A DNA stretch of 34,764 nt, from NCBI GenBank assembly GCA_946886545.1, contig CAMPIU010000001.1, positions 1 to 34,764 on the forward strand, read 5' to 3'. The DNA comes from an uncultured Flavobacteriales bacterium. Lineage in GTDB: Bacteria > Bacteroidota > Bacteroidia > Flavobacteriales > Crocinitomicaceae. Below the pieces are notes generated by a model. That model worked only from the letters and a program-made list of their open reading frames with translations, was not told the origin of the DNA and did no database searches. Numbering within the stretch: position 1 is the first letter of the stretch; each line of letters begins with the position of its first letter. Made by a program: the position numbers and the translations under genes. Shown piece by piece: positions 16,559-25,500 of the stretch.

Positions 16559-17779
16559 TTATGCGTCCAATTCTCCTGCAATCACGTTCAAACTACTTAA
16601 TGTCAAGACAGCATCTGAGATGGTTTGACCGGTAATCATTTCCGGATATGCCTGGTAATAAATAAAACAAGGTCTTCTAAACTGAAGTCTGTAAGGTGTT
16701 CTTCCTCCATCTGAAATCAAATGGAATCCCAGTTCTCCGTTTCCGCCTTCTACTGCGTGATAAACCTCCCCAACCGGAACAGGTGTTTCTCCCATTACAA
16801 TTTTGAAGTGGTAGATCAATGCTTCCATTTTCGTATAAACGTCTGCTTTCGTAGGTAAATAGAATTCAGGAACATCCGGAGAGAAGTAGTTTCCTTCCGG
16901 CATATTGTTATATGCCTGTTCGATAATTCTCAAACTTTGGCGTACTTCTTCCTGGCGCACACAGAAGCGATCATAAGTATCTCCCTGCGTTCCAACCGGA
17001 ATAATGAAATCGAAATCTTCGTAAGAAGAATAAGGTGTCATGACACGTACGTCATAATCCACTCCAGCCGCACGTAAGTTCGGACCTGTAAATCCGTAAT
17101 CCAATGCTCTTTCACCTGAAATAGGACCTGCACCGATTGTACGATCCATAAAAATACGGTTACGCAACAATAAATCATCGAACTCTTGGAAGTGCTTATT
17201 AAATTCTTTGAGGAATTTTTTCAGTTTCACATGGAAAGTTGGAGAGAAATCTCTTTCAAAACCTCCAATGCGACCGATGTTTGTAGTCAAACGTGCACCA
17301 CACACTTCTTCATACAATTCATAGATCAACTCACGCTGCTGGAACATATAGGTAAATCCTGTTAATGCTCCGGTATCAACACCAATTACCGAGTTACAAA
17401 CCAGGTGATCTGCAATCCGCGCCAATTCCATAATGATCACACGCATGTAATCTACTTTCTTAGGAACCTGCACCCCAATCAGTTTTTCCATTGTCATTTC
17501 CCAACCCATATTGTTGATTGGAGAAGAACAGTAGTTTAACCGGTCAGTGATTGGAGTAATTTGATTGTAAGGTCTTCTTTCAGCCAGCTTTTCAAAAGCA
17601 CGGTGAATGTAACCTACTGTTTGAACCGAACCGAGGATCTTTTCTCCGTCCACCGTCAACACGTTCTGGAAAATCCCATGAGTTGCAGGGTGAGTTGGCC
17701 CAAGGTTTAGTGTTGCAATTTGTCCGTCGATGGTTTCATCGGCAAACAAACTTTTATTTTTATTAGGAGTATCGCTCAT
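16559..17779 (-). CDS. nuoD: NADH-quinone oxidoreductase subunit D
   Basis: 406 residues, the hydrogenase-large-subunit-like protein that lines the quinone site. Seen: NLGPTHPATHGIFQNVLTVD near the N-terminus (conserved histidines), VGYIHRAFEKLAERRPYNQ, FMDRTIGAGPISGERALDYG and the C-terminal FRRPCFIYYQAYPEM. It is not fused to nuoC, unlike the E. coli nuoCD gene. The 33-bp nuoC-nuoD gap is the largest in the operon and carries a perfect palindrome followed by an A-rich run just before the ATG. Confidence 0.97.
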   Translation of the reverse strand: MSDTPNKNKSLFADETIDGQIATLNLGPTHPATHGIFQNVLTVDGEKILGSVQTVGYIHRAFEKLAERRPYNQITPITDRLNYCSSPINNMGWEMTMEKLIGVQVPKKVDYMRVIIMELARIADHLVCNSVIGVDTGALTGFTYMFQQRELIYELYEEVCGARLTTNIGRIGGFERDFSPTFHVKLKKFLKEFNKHFQEFDDLLLRNRIFMDRTIGAGPISGERALDYGFTGPNLRAAGVDYDVRVMTPYSSYEDFDFIIPVGTQGDTYDRFCVRQEEVRQSLRIIEQAYNNMPEGNYFSPDVPEFYLPTKADVYTKMEALIYHFKIVMGETPVPVGEVYHAVEGGNGELGFHLISDGGRTPYRLQFRRPCFIYYQAYPEMITGQTISDAVLTLSSLNVIAGELDA

Positions 17780-17795
17780 AATCTTTTTTTTATCA

Positions 17796-17811
17796 ATCAG
17801 CCGCGGCTGAT
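17796..17811. repeat. GC-rich palindrome (leader hairpin) between nuoC and nuoD
   Basis: ATCAGCCGCGGCTGAT is a perfect 16-bp palindrome starting 1 bp beyond the nuoC stop codon. On the sense strand it is followed by TGATAAAAAAAAGATT and then the nuoD ATG. There is no T run, so it is not a terminator. It may be an intercistronic hairpin affecting mRNA processing or translation of nuoD. The arrangement closely resembles the one between rplU and rpmA (27735-27750). Confidence 0.6.
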
Positions 17812-17812
17812 A

Positions 17813-18319
17813 TCACCTACCGAAGTAGCGATCATCTTTATCTTCTCTTGTTGCATCTTCCAAATGATACTCTTTTCTCATCGGGAAGTAATCCATTGAA
17901 TCTTCGTTCAGGATACGTGTCAGGTTCGGATGTCCTTCGAAGATCACTCCGAAGAAATCGTATGTTTCACGCTCCTGCCAATCTGCCCCCACATAAATAT
18001 CCGTAATGGATTGAATGTTTGGGTTTTCAATCGGAAGGAATGCACGAACGCGCAAACGCACATTATTTACTAGGGAATGCAGGTGATAGTTTACACAAAT
18101 CTCACGGTCTTTATCATTTGGAAAATGAGTTGCCCCGATCAATGTCAAAAAAGACATTTTCAACACTTCATCGGTTTTCAACCAAGAAATCAGATCATGT
18201 GTTTTATCCGCTTGGATTTCAATCGTCAATAATCCGTATGGTTCTTCGTGATTGCGAACAGCTTCGCCGAATTTTTCCTGAATACGGCTTAAAACCGCTT
18301 CGTTTGTCAAATTACTCAT
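17813..18319 (-). CDS. nuoC: NADH-quinone oxidoreductase subunit C
   Basis: 168 residues, a peripheral-arm subunit packed against NuoD and NuoB. The family signature is clear: DWQERETYDFFGVIFEGHPN (103-130 region) followed by LTRIL and DYFPMRKEYHLED. Length suits a stand-alone NuoC. The start overlaps the end of nuoB by 8 bp, suggesting coupled translation. Confidence 0.95.
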   Translation of the reverse strand: MSNLTNEAVLSRIQEKFGEAVRNHEEPYGLLTIEIQADKTHDLISWLKTDEVLKMSFLTLIGATHFPNDKDREICVNYHLHSLVNNVRLRVRAFLPIENPNIQSITDIYVGADWQERETYDFFGVIFEGHPNLTRILNEDSMDYFPMRKEYHLEDATREDKDDRYFGR

Positions 18320-18860
18320 CGTTCAAATCATATTTTTTCAACAAATGCTTGTATTCATCCGAATAACGGCGACGAAGTGATTCGCTTTTCACCAAACGGT
18401 GAATATTCATACAGCCTTCGATGATTTGTTCCGGTCTTGGCGGACATCCCGGAACGTAAACGTCTACCGGAATAACTCGGTCAATTCCCTGCAACACGGA
18501 ATAAGTATCAAAAATCCCACCTGAACACGCGCATGCACCAACAGACAAAACCCATTTCGGTTCAGCCATTTGTTCATATACCTGTTTCAGGATTGGAGCC
18601 AATTTTTTCGAGATCGTACCGGCAACAATCAATAGATCTGCCTGGCGCGGAGAGAAGGACATCCGTTCCATTCCGAAACGTGCAACGTCGTAATTACTTC
18701 CCATTGTCCCCATGTATTCGATACCACAGCAAGAGGTAGCAAACGGCAGAGGCCAAACGGAATTTGCACGAGCTGCTCCAATGACCTTGTCAAGCGACGT
18801 CAATTGGAAACCTTCTCCGTTAATGGTTTCTACACCATTGATAATTTCTACTTTTCCCAT
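18312..18860 (-). CDS. nuoB: NADH-quinone oxidoreductase subunit B (cluster N2)
   Basis: 182 residues. Ligands of the terminal [4Fe-4S] cluster N2 are visible: the tandem pair C44-C45 (ATSCCGIEYM), C110 (SVGACACSGG) and C139 (VPGCPPRPEQ). SNYDVARFGMERMSFSPRQA is also diagnostic. This subunit hands electrons to quinone together with NuoD. Both ends overlap their neighbours: 13 bp with nuoA and 8 bp with nuoC. Confidence 0.97.
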   Translation of the reverse strand: MGKVEIINGVETINGEGFQLTSLDKVIGAARANSVWPLPFATSCCGIEYMGTMGSNYDVARFGMERMSFSPRQADLLIVAGTISKKLAPILKQVYEQMAEPKWVLSVGACACSGGIFDTYSVLQGIDRVIPVDVYVPGCPPRPEQIIEGCMNIHRLVKSESLRRRYSDEYKHLLKKYDLNDE

Positions 18861-19213
18861 TCTAAAGCACCTTTTTTAAGTACGTAGAAAAATCCTGTAA
18901 GGAAGAATGCCACGAAAATAATTACCGCAATTAAACCGTCCGACTGCAAAAATTTGAAATTCACAGCGTAAGGATAGAAGAAGATTACTTCCACATCGAA
19001 CAAAACGAATAAAATTGCGGTTAACAAATAACGGATGGAAATCGGAAAACGAGCGTTTCCAATTTCTTCAATACCACATTCCCAGTTGGCATTTTTCTTT
19101 TTCCCGATAAGTTTAGGCCCCAACATAGGAGCCACCACCAAAACAAGGATAACAAAACCCAGAGCAACACCTGCTTGGAGTAATATCGGTAAGTAATCTT
19201 CTGCAGAAGACAT
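18848..19213 (-). CDS. nuoA: NADH-quinone oxidoreductase subunit A
   Basis: 121 residues with three membrane helices. Typical NuoA features: WECGIEEIGNARFPISIRYL in the first loop (Cys and acidic residues near the quinone site) and FVLFDVEVIFFYPYAV in helix 2. It is the first gene of the nuo operon. A perfect -7 box lies about 90 bp upstream of the start. Confidence 0.96.
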   Translation of the reverse strand: MSSAEDYLPILLQAGVALGFVILVLVVAPMLGPKLIGKKKNANWECGIEEIGNARFPISIRYLLTAILFVLFDVEVIFFYPYAVNFKFLQSDGLIAVIIFVAFFLTGFFYVLKKGALEWEK

Positions 19214-19278
19214 AATCTTTAGTTTTTAAGACACGCGAATTTAATACATTTTAACAACAACAACCGGCGAAAAATTCT

Positions 19279-19297
19279 ATTTAGATTTAATCTAAAT
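19279..19297 (-). promoter_or_regulatory. palindromic operator candidate at the nuo transcription start
   Basis: ATTTAGATT-T-AATCTAAAT is an exact 9-1-9 inverted repeat. It begins 5 bp downstream of the nuo -7 box (19302-19309), so it covers the expected start site. A dimeric repressor bound there would block nuo transcription. The regulator is unknown. The TTTAGATT half-site has the general look of sites for small winged-helix metal or Fe-S regulators, which is only a guess. The rest of 19214-19484 shows nothing else I can support. Confidence 0.55.
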
Positions 19298-19301
19298 TAC
19301 G

Positions 19302-19309
19302 CAAAAATA
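19302..19309 (-). promoter_or_regulatory. -7 box of the nuo operon promoter
   Basis: On the minus strand the sequence is TATTTTTG, an exact match to the Bacteroidota -7 consensus TAnnTTTG. No good TTG -33 element is found 17-23 bp upstream, so the promoter may need an activator or be moderate in strength. The predicted leader is about 80-85 nt. Confidence 0.6.
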
Positions 19310-19484
19310 CTTTGAAAAGCCAGTAAAAATGTTGGTCGAAGAAAAGCATTTGTAGAGCGATGATATATCCTTATTGATGAGATTAGTAATTCCTATTTCT
19401 ATTCCAAAATGAAAATGTTAAAAGTGATCTTTCGGAAAATCTCCGGTTCAAAGAACCTTTATCAGTGGAAAACTAATAATTAAG

Positions 19485-19944
19485 TTAAAATAATCGTTCC
19501 AAACTGAAGGGATCATTATTGAATCCAAAAGTGTAGACATAAGTTAAGTCGGCAAAACCCACTATGGAAAATCCAATCTCTGCAGAAACCCGGTTTTCGA
19601 ATTTGCGCTCGAGATCCGATAATAGAGTAAGCTAGTCTAACTATTCCAATATGGTATCGGTACTCTACGGAAATTTTCGGAGCCATGAGAAATGAATTGG
19701 ACAGTTTTATATCCGATTCGATTGCAAATCCGACATGTTTTAGAGGAGGATAACCTGTTTCGTGCCAGCCCAGATAAAAGCGAGACCACAAACCCATCTT
19801 TTCCCTGCACGTAATTGATGCGCGGTCCACCCATCAGATCATCCGGGTCTACTACCAATTCTTTAAGGTGTTACGATTTTCCGTACTTACAATAATTGAA
19901 ACTTCATCCGCCGCCGTGGAGAGAATTGAAAAGAGGAACGATTT
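19485..19944 (-). pseudogene. decayed outer-membrane beta-barrel gene with frameshifts
   Basis: Three reading frames carry consecutive protein-like segments read from right to left. Frame 1 (about 19944-19861) begins with signal-peptide-like KSFLFSILSTAADE. A shifted frame (about 19860-19800) reads LVVDPDDLMGGPRINYVQGK. The first frame resumes (19799 to about 19622) with LWSRFYLGWHETGYPP and APKISVEYRYHIGIVRLAYS. A third frame (about 19621-19485) reads DLERKFENRVSAEIGFSIVG and FADLTYVYTFGFNNDPFS, ending LERLF at a TAA. Alternating polar/aromatic strands ending in phenylalanine fit a barrel protein. Frame 1 has three stops between 19860 and 19800. No start codon is evident; the right end abuts the TPR gene stop. 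Sequencing error is possible, but three shifts in 400 bp favour decay. Confidence 0.6.
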
Positions 19945-21772
19945 ACAAATCCTCCGAATCTGTTACGTCTCCGCGTAGAGCACGATAACGTTTCCTTGCT
20001 TCTACCGTTAATAAACTGCCTTTGCATTCGAAGAGAATCTTCTTGTAGTACTCGGTTGCTTTTTCCTTGTCGTGGAGATTGTTCTCGTAGATTTCGGCAA
20101 TGGTAAAAATTGCATCATCAGATAAAATGTCATCCATGTGATAGGTGACAATTTTATTGAGGTAATCCAATGCTTCCTGCCATTTCCCCTGATATCTCAT
20201 AGCCTGTGCTTTGCGCAGAAGGATCTCGTCCGCCAAACCATGGTCCGGAAACGCAGCATTGATCGAATCATAGAGTCTGAATGCTCGTTCGTACTGATGC
20301 TGTTCGAGTAGTAAATCTGCCTGAGCAAATTGATACATAGCTGTGTAATTACTATCCAAACCTAAGTTGTCTGTGATCAAAACGGACAATTTCATCGCAT
20401 CATTCGCTATTAACTTACTGGTAGATTCTTTCAATATATCCAGTTGAGATTGCGCAAATTTGAAATCACCATCGTAGTAGAAAATACGTGCATTCTTGAA
20501 TTTCGCTTCTGAACCTATGGTTTCGAACTTGAAATCTTTGTCGATCTGCATATAGTAAAGCGATGCCTGCCAAATATCATCCTGAAGGATCAATACATCT
20601 GCCAAGGCCATTTTAATTTGTGCTTTTTCAAGATCCGATAATCCCTGAACTGCCAGGCAACTGTCCAATAAATACACAGCACCCTTGGTATCATTTCCGT
20701 AATAAGCTTTTATTTCAGCAAGTTCTTTTGCAGTGTAAACAGCGTTTCTCCCCCAGCCCAGCAATTTCAATCCTTGACGGTATTCCTTTTCGGCATCAAT
20801 GATATCCTGTGGCTGGTATTTTTTTTCCACCGTAATTTCGCGGTAACGAATATTCAACAAAGCACTGTAAGCAGAATAATAATTTGGATTTTGAGATCCC
20901 TGATCAATAACATAATTATACGCTGAACGAGCAACTGAATAATCACCGTTTTCAACAGAAGTCTCGGCCAAATCCATCACACGGTTTCCGTTTCCTTTCT
21001 CCCTGCGATCCAGCGCTTGTGTCTGTATTAAAGCAGATTTGAATTCCTTCTTTTGAATGAAAAGCCAGATGAGCATTTCGGAATACACAAAGTCGTTTGG
21101 TTTTTTTTGGATCCGAACCAAGAGCTTTTCTTTCAGTTTTTGATAAACACCTGTTTTATCCTCTGAAAAGTCAATTTGTTTTGAAAGTGCATTCTGGATA
21201 TTACTGGAATAATTCGGATACTGATCCAGAATATCAAAATACTCATCAATCATCTCATCCGTCCTGCCCAGCATGGAATAGACCTCGGCAAATTGAATTT
21301 GCAGGGGATAATTTTTCTTCAGTTCTTTTCTTCCTGCTTCCAATGTTTTTAAACCCCAGTTGACTTTGCCTTTTTTAATGAATGCATTGTACAACTCAAT
21401 CACCTCATACCCGTTTTCCGAAACATTTTTGATCTTCTCGCCATAAAGTTTTTCGGTTTGAGAAACCCGTTCGGTACGTTCATATAAATCGCCCAAAGCA
21501 ATGGTGTAATCGAAATCGGTGGAATTGGAAGAAACTAATTTCTTTAGAAACTTTTCTGCATCCTTTACCTGATTGGTTTTTTCCAGGCAATCCACATAAC
21601 GCAGTTGATCAAACTTGGTGCTTTGCTTGTTAATGATCTTCTCAAAATATGGAAGAGCTTTTTCAAATTCGCCATTGTTGTAATACAAATTCGCCAATTG
21701 CTGATCCGTACTCGTTTGAGCAGACAAAGCAAATGAAAATACGATACAACAAAGAATTAGCGCTTGTTTCAT
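19943..21772 (-). CDS. large secreted TPR-repeat protein
   Basis: 609 residues with an N-terminal signal peptide (MKQALILCCIVFSFALSAQ). No lipobox is seen at the cleavage site, so it is probably periplasmic. The whole mature part is helical repeat sequence: TPR-like units are clear at the N-terminus (LANLYYNNGEFEKALPYFEK) and C-terminus (QADLLLEQHQYERAFRLYDS, KAQAMRYQGKWQEALDYLNK, AEIYENNLHDKEKATEYYKK), with degenerate ones between. Such proteins act as assembly scaffolds, but no partner can be named. It starts 7 bp after a lipoprotein gene, so the two are probably cotranscribed. Confidence 0.75.
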   Translation of the reverse strand: MKQALILCCIVFSFALSAQTSTDQQLANLYYNNGEFEKALPYFEKIINKQSTKFDQLRYVDCLEKTNQVKDAEKFLKKLVSSNSTDFDYTIALGDLYERTERVSQTEKLYGEKIKNVSENGYEVIELYNAFIKKGKVNWGLKTLEAGRKELKKNYPLQIQFAEVYSMLGRTDEMIDEYFDILDQYPNYSSNIQNALSKQIDFSEDKTGVYQKLKEKLLVRIQKKPNDFVYSEMLIWLFIQKKEFKSALIQTQALDRREKGNGNRVMDLAETSVENGDYSVARSAYNYVIDQGSQNPNYYSAYSALLNIRYREITVEKKYQPQDIIDAEKEYRQGLKLLGWGRNAVYTAKELAEIKAYYGNDTKGAVYLLDSCLAVQGLSDLEKAQIKMALADVLILQDDIWQASLYYMQIDKDFKFETIGSEAKFKNARIFYYDGDFKFAQSQLDILKESTSKLIANDAMKLSVLITDNLGLDSNYTAMYQFAQADLLLEQHQYERAFRLYDSINAAFPDHGLADEILLRKAQAMRYQGKWQEALDYLNKIVTYHMDDILSDDAIFTIAEIYENNLHDKEKATEYYKKILFECKGSLLTVEARKRYRALRGDVTDSEDL

Positions 21773-21779
21773 GATTTAT

Positions 21780-22307
21780 TTAGTGTACAACTTTAAAACG
21801 CTCAAATGTAGGTTTAAATTGCTCGTAAGATTGTTTAAAATCCATAAATTGTTTCTCCAATACCAAACTATGTGCGCGGATCTGTTCTGCTTCTTTTCGT
21901 TCAAACTGAACATGCTCATAATATGTTGATCTGTCACCTGCACCATTTTCAATATCCGATTGTAGTTTTTGCAACCTTTCCAGCTGTTCCATCTGGGCTT
22001 TCCTCAATTGTTTGATTTCCGTTGTGAAGAAATCCGTTGCCCGGTAAGCTTGAATAAATCCGTCTATTTCCTTTGCGGTTTCCATATCAAGGGTATCATT
22101 TCCCAGTTCAATATTGAAATTCAGCAACATCATTTTAGATTTTCCGCGCAGTTTTAATACCTGATTGGTATCTAAGTCCTGAAGTAATTTCTGAACAGAA
22201 TCATTGGTAGCTTTCGAGAACAGCACATCTTCTTCAAACTTGCCCAGTTTGCTTTCACAGGATACAAGGAATGTAAGCAGTATTAGAAAAGATGAAATTC
22301 TCAGCAT
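21780..22307 (-). CDS. putative lipoprotein with coiled-coil, function unknown
   Basis: 175 residues. The N-terminus MLRISSFLILLTFLVSCESK has a lipobox (LVSC) with the lipidated cysteine at position 17. The following polar sequence is strongly helical: LRKAQMEQLERLQKLQSDIE and the segment QFERKEAEQIRAHSLVLEKQ suggest a coiled coil or long helical hairpin (about 95-160). I do not recognise a named family. It is the first gene of a probable two-gene unit with the TPR protein (7-bp gap), which fits an envelope-anchored partner. Confidence 0.65.
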   Translation of the reverse strand: MLRISSFLILLTFLVSCESKLGKFEEDVLFSKATNDSVQKLLQDLDTNQVLKLRGKSKMMLLNFNIELGNDTLDMETAKEIDGFIQAYRATDFFTTEIKQLRKAQMEQLERLQKLQSDIENGAGDRSTYYEHVQFERKEAEQIRAHSLVLEKQFMDFKQSYEQFKPTFERFKVVH

Positions 22308-22320
22308 GAGACTAAATTAC

Positions 22321-22335
22321 ATAAAATGATTTTAT
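22321..22335. repeat. AT-rich 7-1-7 palindrome upstream of the lipoprotein gene
   Basis: ATAAAAT-G-ATTTTAT lies 13 bp upstream of the ATG at 22307. It could be an operator or a leader hairpin. AT-rich palindromes of this size arise by chance fairly easily. The remainder of 22308-22536 contains a short hairpin (22375-22393, 7-bp stem) and no recognisable gene. Confidence 0.3.
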
Positions 22336-22536
22336 TTCACCTCAAAGGTCACAGAGATCTCTAATAAATGAATTGAGCAAAAACTATTTGCTCTTCCATT
22401 CTTTGCGGTAAAAGAGAAAGTGTGTCAATTAAGAAACGGAAAACTTTCGCAAACTCAGTCTGACATAGGGCTAATAGACACATATCTATCCGTCTCTGAA
22501 AAATGCTTTGTCGATTTCTAACGGGACAAGACCCAA

Positions 22537-22562
22537 ACAAAAAATCCTGCCGAGGCAGGATT
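22537..22562 (-). terminator. intrinsic terminator of the type B T9SS cargo gene
   Basis: AATCCTGCC (22543-22551) pairs with GGCAGGATT (22554-22562). Read on the minus strand, the stem is followed by TTTTTTGTTTG. It begins 17 nt beyond the stop codon of the 22579-25722 gene. Confidence 0.9.
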
Positions 22563-22578
22563 CAATGTATTTAGAACA

Positions 22579-25500
22579 CTAGCGCAACAAACTCAAATGT
22601 CCGTTTTTCTCATGTTTGGTGTTCGTCAAATCCCTGAAACGGATCACCCAGGTATAGGTTCCATCCTGAACCTGTTCCGTACCGGATCCATAGGAACCAT
22701 CCCAGCCAATTTCCATATTATGTGATTCAAAAATCAATTCTCCCCAGCGATTATATATTTCCATCGTAAAATCAGTTTCTAGAATCCCATATCCTTTTGC
22801 TGTAAATGTGTTGTTGAACTCATCTCCGTCTGGTGTAAATGCATTCGGAACAAACAATTCGAAGGAAGGTTTTACGGTGACCACCAAATGAGCCTGATCC
22901 GGACAATTGTATTGATTATTCGCATTCAGCGTAACTGTAAATTCCCCGTAAGTATCATAACTGTGCGTCGGATTAGTTACATAACTCATCTCATCGTCTC
23001 CGAAGTGCCATTCATATTCCGAAGCATTCTGGGAAGTATTGGTGAAATGAAACTCAGGATCAATCGTTGTTACTTCCAGTTTATCAGATGTAAATGAGGC
23101 TGTTGCCTGCGGATTAATTGTTACGATACCACTTGCAGATGAAGCACTCTGACAGCCGTATTGATTGACAATACTCAGATTAATAGCGTATTGCCCCGGA
23201 GTGTTGAATACGTGAACACCCACCATATCATGGGAAATTGTTCCATCACCAAAATCCCAGGTGTAAGTCCATAATGGATCGTTTGTGCCGGAATTGGAAA
23301 CGGAAAAGTACTCTCCCTGGCAATAAGTCCCCAAATCAGGATTCAAATCTACAATCGGAGGGTTAATCACCATTACCGTTACTTCAGCTGTAATTTGCTG
23401 ATTGCATTGATTCACTCCCGAAATGGTATAGGTGCTTGTTAAAGATGGTGTGAGCGTTTGAATGACCGGACAAGAAGTACAATGAGTCCAGGAAAGTACC
23501 ACTGTTTGATCCGGACCTGTGTAAGCACCATTTATAGTTACATCTTCTCCCAAACAAACAATGGAATCGGAAATAGTTGCATAAATATCTGCCGGGTCCA
23601 ATGTGATCATGGAAATGGTGGCTGAAGAACTAACCACACAGCCATTTATATCAGTAGCACTGCAGGTATATGATGTCTGAACAATTGGTGAAACTGTCAA
23701 TTGATTGGTATTTCCACTTTGCGGCGACCAACTAAATGAATATGGGCTGCTTCCACCGCCTACTTGAGTTTCAATAGTAACAGGAGTACCCGGACAAATG
23801 GCAGTGTCTTGAGAAATAGTCATTGCCAAAGGCGCAGGCTGGGCTACAAAAGCACTCTGATTCAAGATACATCCATTTGAATCCGTAATTGTAACGGAAT
23901 AGCTCCCCGAGATTAATCCATTAATTGAAGCTGTAATTGCTCCGGTATTCCAGTTATACTGATATGAACCGGTTCCACCCGAAACGGAAGTCTGAATACT
24001 CCCATTGTTAAACCCATTGCAACTTGGCTGAGTAACATTGAAATTGTTTACTAAAGGCAATGGTTCGCCAACCATTAATGACAGGTTGCTCGTACATCCA
24101 TTCTCATCAGTTACAGTCACGGTATAATTACCTGAAACCAAGCCAGATGCTGTTTCCATACTCTGAACCGGATTGGTATTCCATTCATAGGAATAAGTAC
24201 CATAACCTCCTGTTGCCTGAACGGTAATTGAGCCATCCGATCCACCGAAACAAGACACATTATTTCGGTCCAGTTCCCCAATTTGAAGAGGTTGCGGCTC
24301 ATAAATTTCAAATGAAAGTAGCGTATCACAACCAATGGAATTTAAGACGCTTACCGTATGAATTCCTGGTGCCAGGTTTGAAGCCGCATTAGATGCGTTA
24401 TAAGCTCCGCCATCAAATGCAAATGAGTAAGGACCTGTAAGTCCCGTCATGGTTACCTGAGCTGTACCATTGGTCATTCCAAAACAGGAAACGTCCTGGG
24501 TTTGGATAACAACCGATTCCAGTACCGGATTAAAAACTATTTGGGTACTATCCGAAACCTCGGGACATCCTGTATTATTGACAGTTCCTACCTGAATCTG
24601 TACGATTCCTGTACTGAATTCTCCGGCTCCAGGGTAGTAATCTACTACCAATGAGGTATCGCTTGGTGAGAACGTTCCTGTTCCGCCCGACCACAAAACA
24701 CCTTGTGTATTTGATGCAGTTGCCGATAGCGTAATTGCCCCAATGTAATTTAAACAAACATCAATATCTGCTCCGGCATTAATTGTTGGCTCAGGTAATT
24801 GTGTTATGGTTACAGTTGCCTGCCGAATAATGCAGTTTGTGGCATCCGTAATGCTTACAGTGTGTGTACCAACCCCCAGGTTAGTTGTCGCTGTATTTAC
24901 CCCATTGGACCACAAATAAGTATACGGTGGTGTTCCGCCTGAAGCCTGAGCTATAGCCGGAACAGTAAGTTCTTCCGGACAAAGCACAGTATCGGGAGCT
25001 AAGATTGTAGCTGTTAATGTCGGTGCGAAATTAACGCTTAGTGTATCACAGATCGGTTCAGTTGTACAACCATTTGCAGCCATACCACAAACCAGATAAT
25101 CGACCACCGGCGGCGCTAAAGAATTATTTAATGCTAATACGGTATCACAAGCCATTGTACAGGAAAGCAATCCGTTTTGCGAACCTAATGTTCCCGGATT
25201 TATACTATTCCACGTAATGGTGCTTTCATCGTAGAATTGCACCCATAATTCATCGGAACATCCGTCACCTAATGTCAGATTAGGTCCAAATATAGGATTC
25301 GGAATCGTTTCAATTGAGAAGGTATTGATGTTATTTCCAGGTTTACAAAATGTAAGATGAAAAGGACCTGTCCCATACAGGCAAATCGGAGAACCAACCG
25401 CAACAGGTGCACCACAATCGATCTGATAGAACAATGCGCCGGGAGGAACCGCACCGGAAGCAATATTAAAGACAACAGCAGCAGCATTCGGATTGAGTGT

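Noticed and set aside
16558..16581. Upstream start for nuoE
   Set aside because: It would overlap nuoD by 23 bp; the ATG at 16557 gives the near-zero spacing seen throughout the operon.
19516..19830. 104-codon open frame taken as a separate gene
   Set aside because: Only its middle part is protein-like; its ends continue as barrel-like sequence in other frames, so it is a piece of the pseudogene.
19637..19858. 73-codon open frame with a TTG start
   Set aside because: Only the first about 20 codons look like protein; it is another piece of the same pseudogene.
22375..22393. 7-bp hairpin between the lipoprotein and T9SS cargo genes
   Set aside because: It has no T run on either strand and no gene ends next to it, so no function can be supported.
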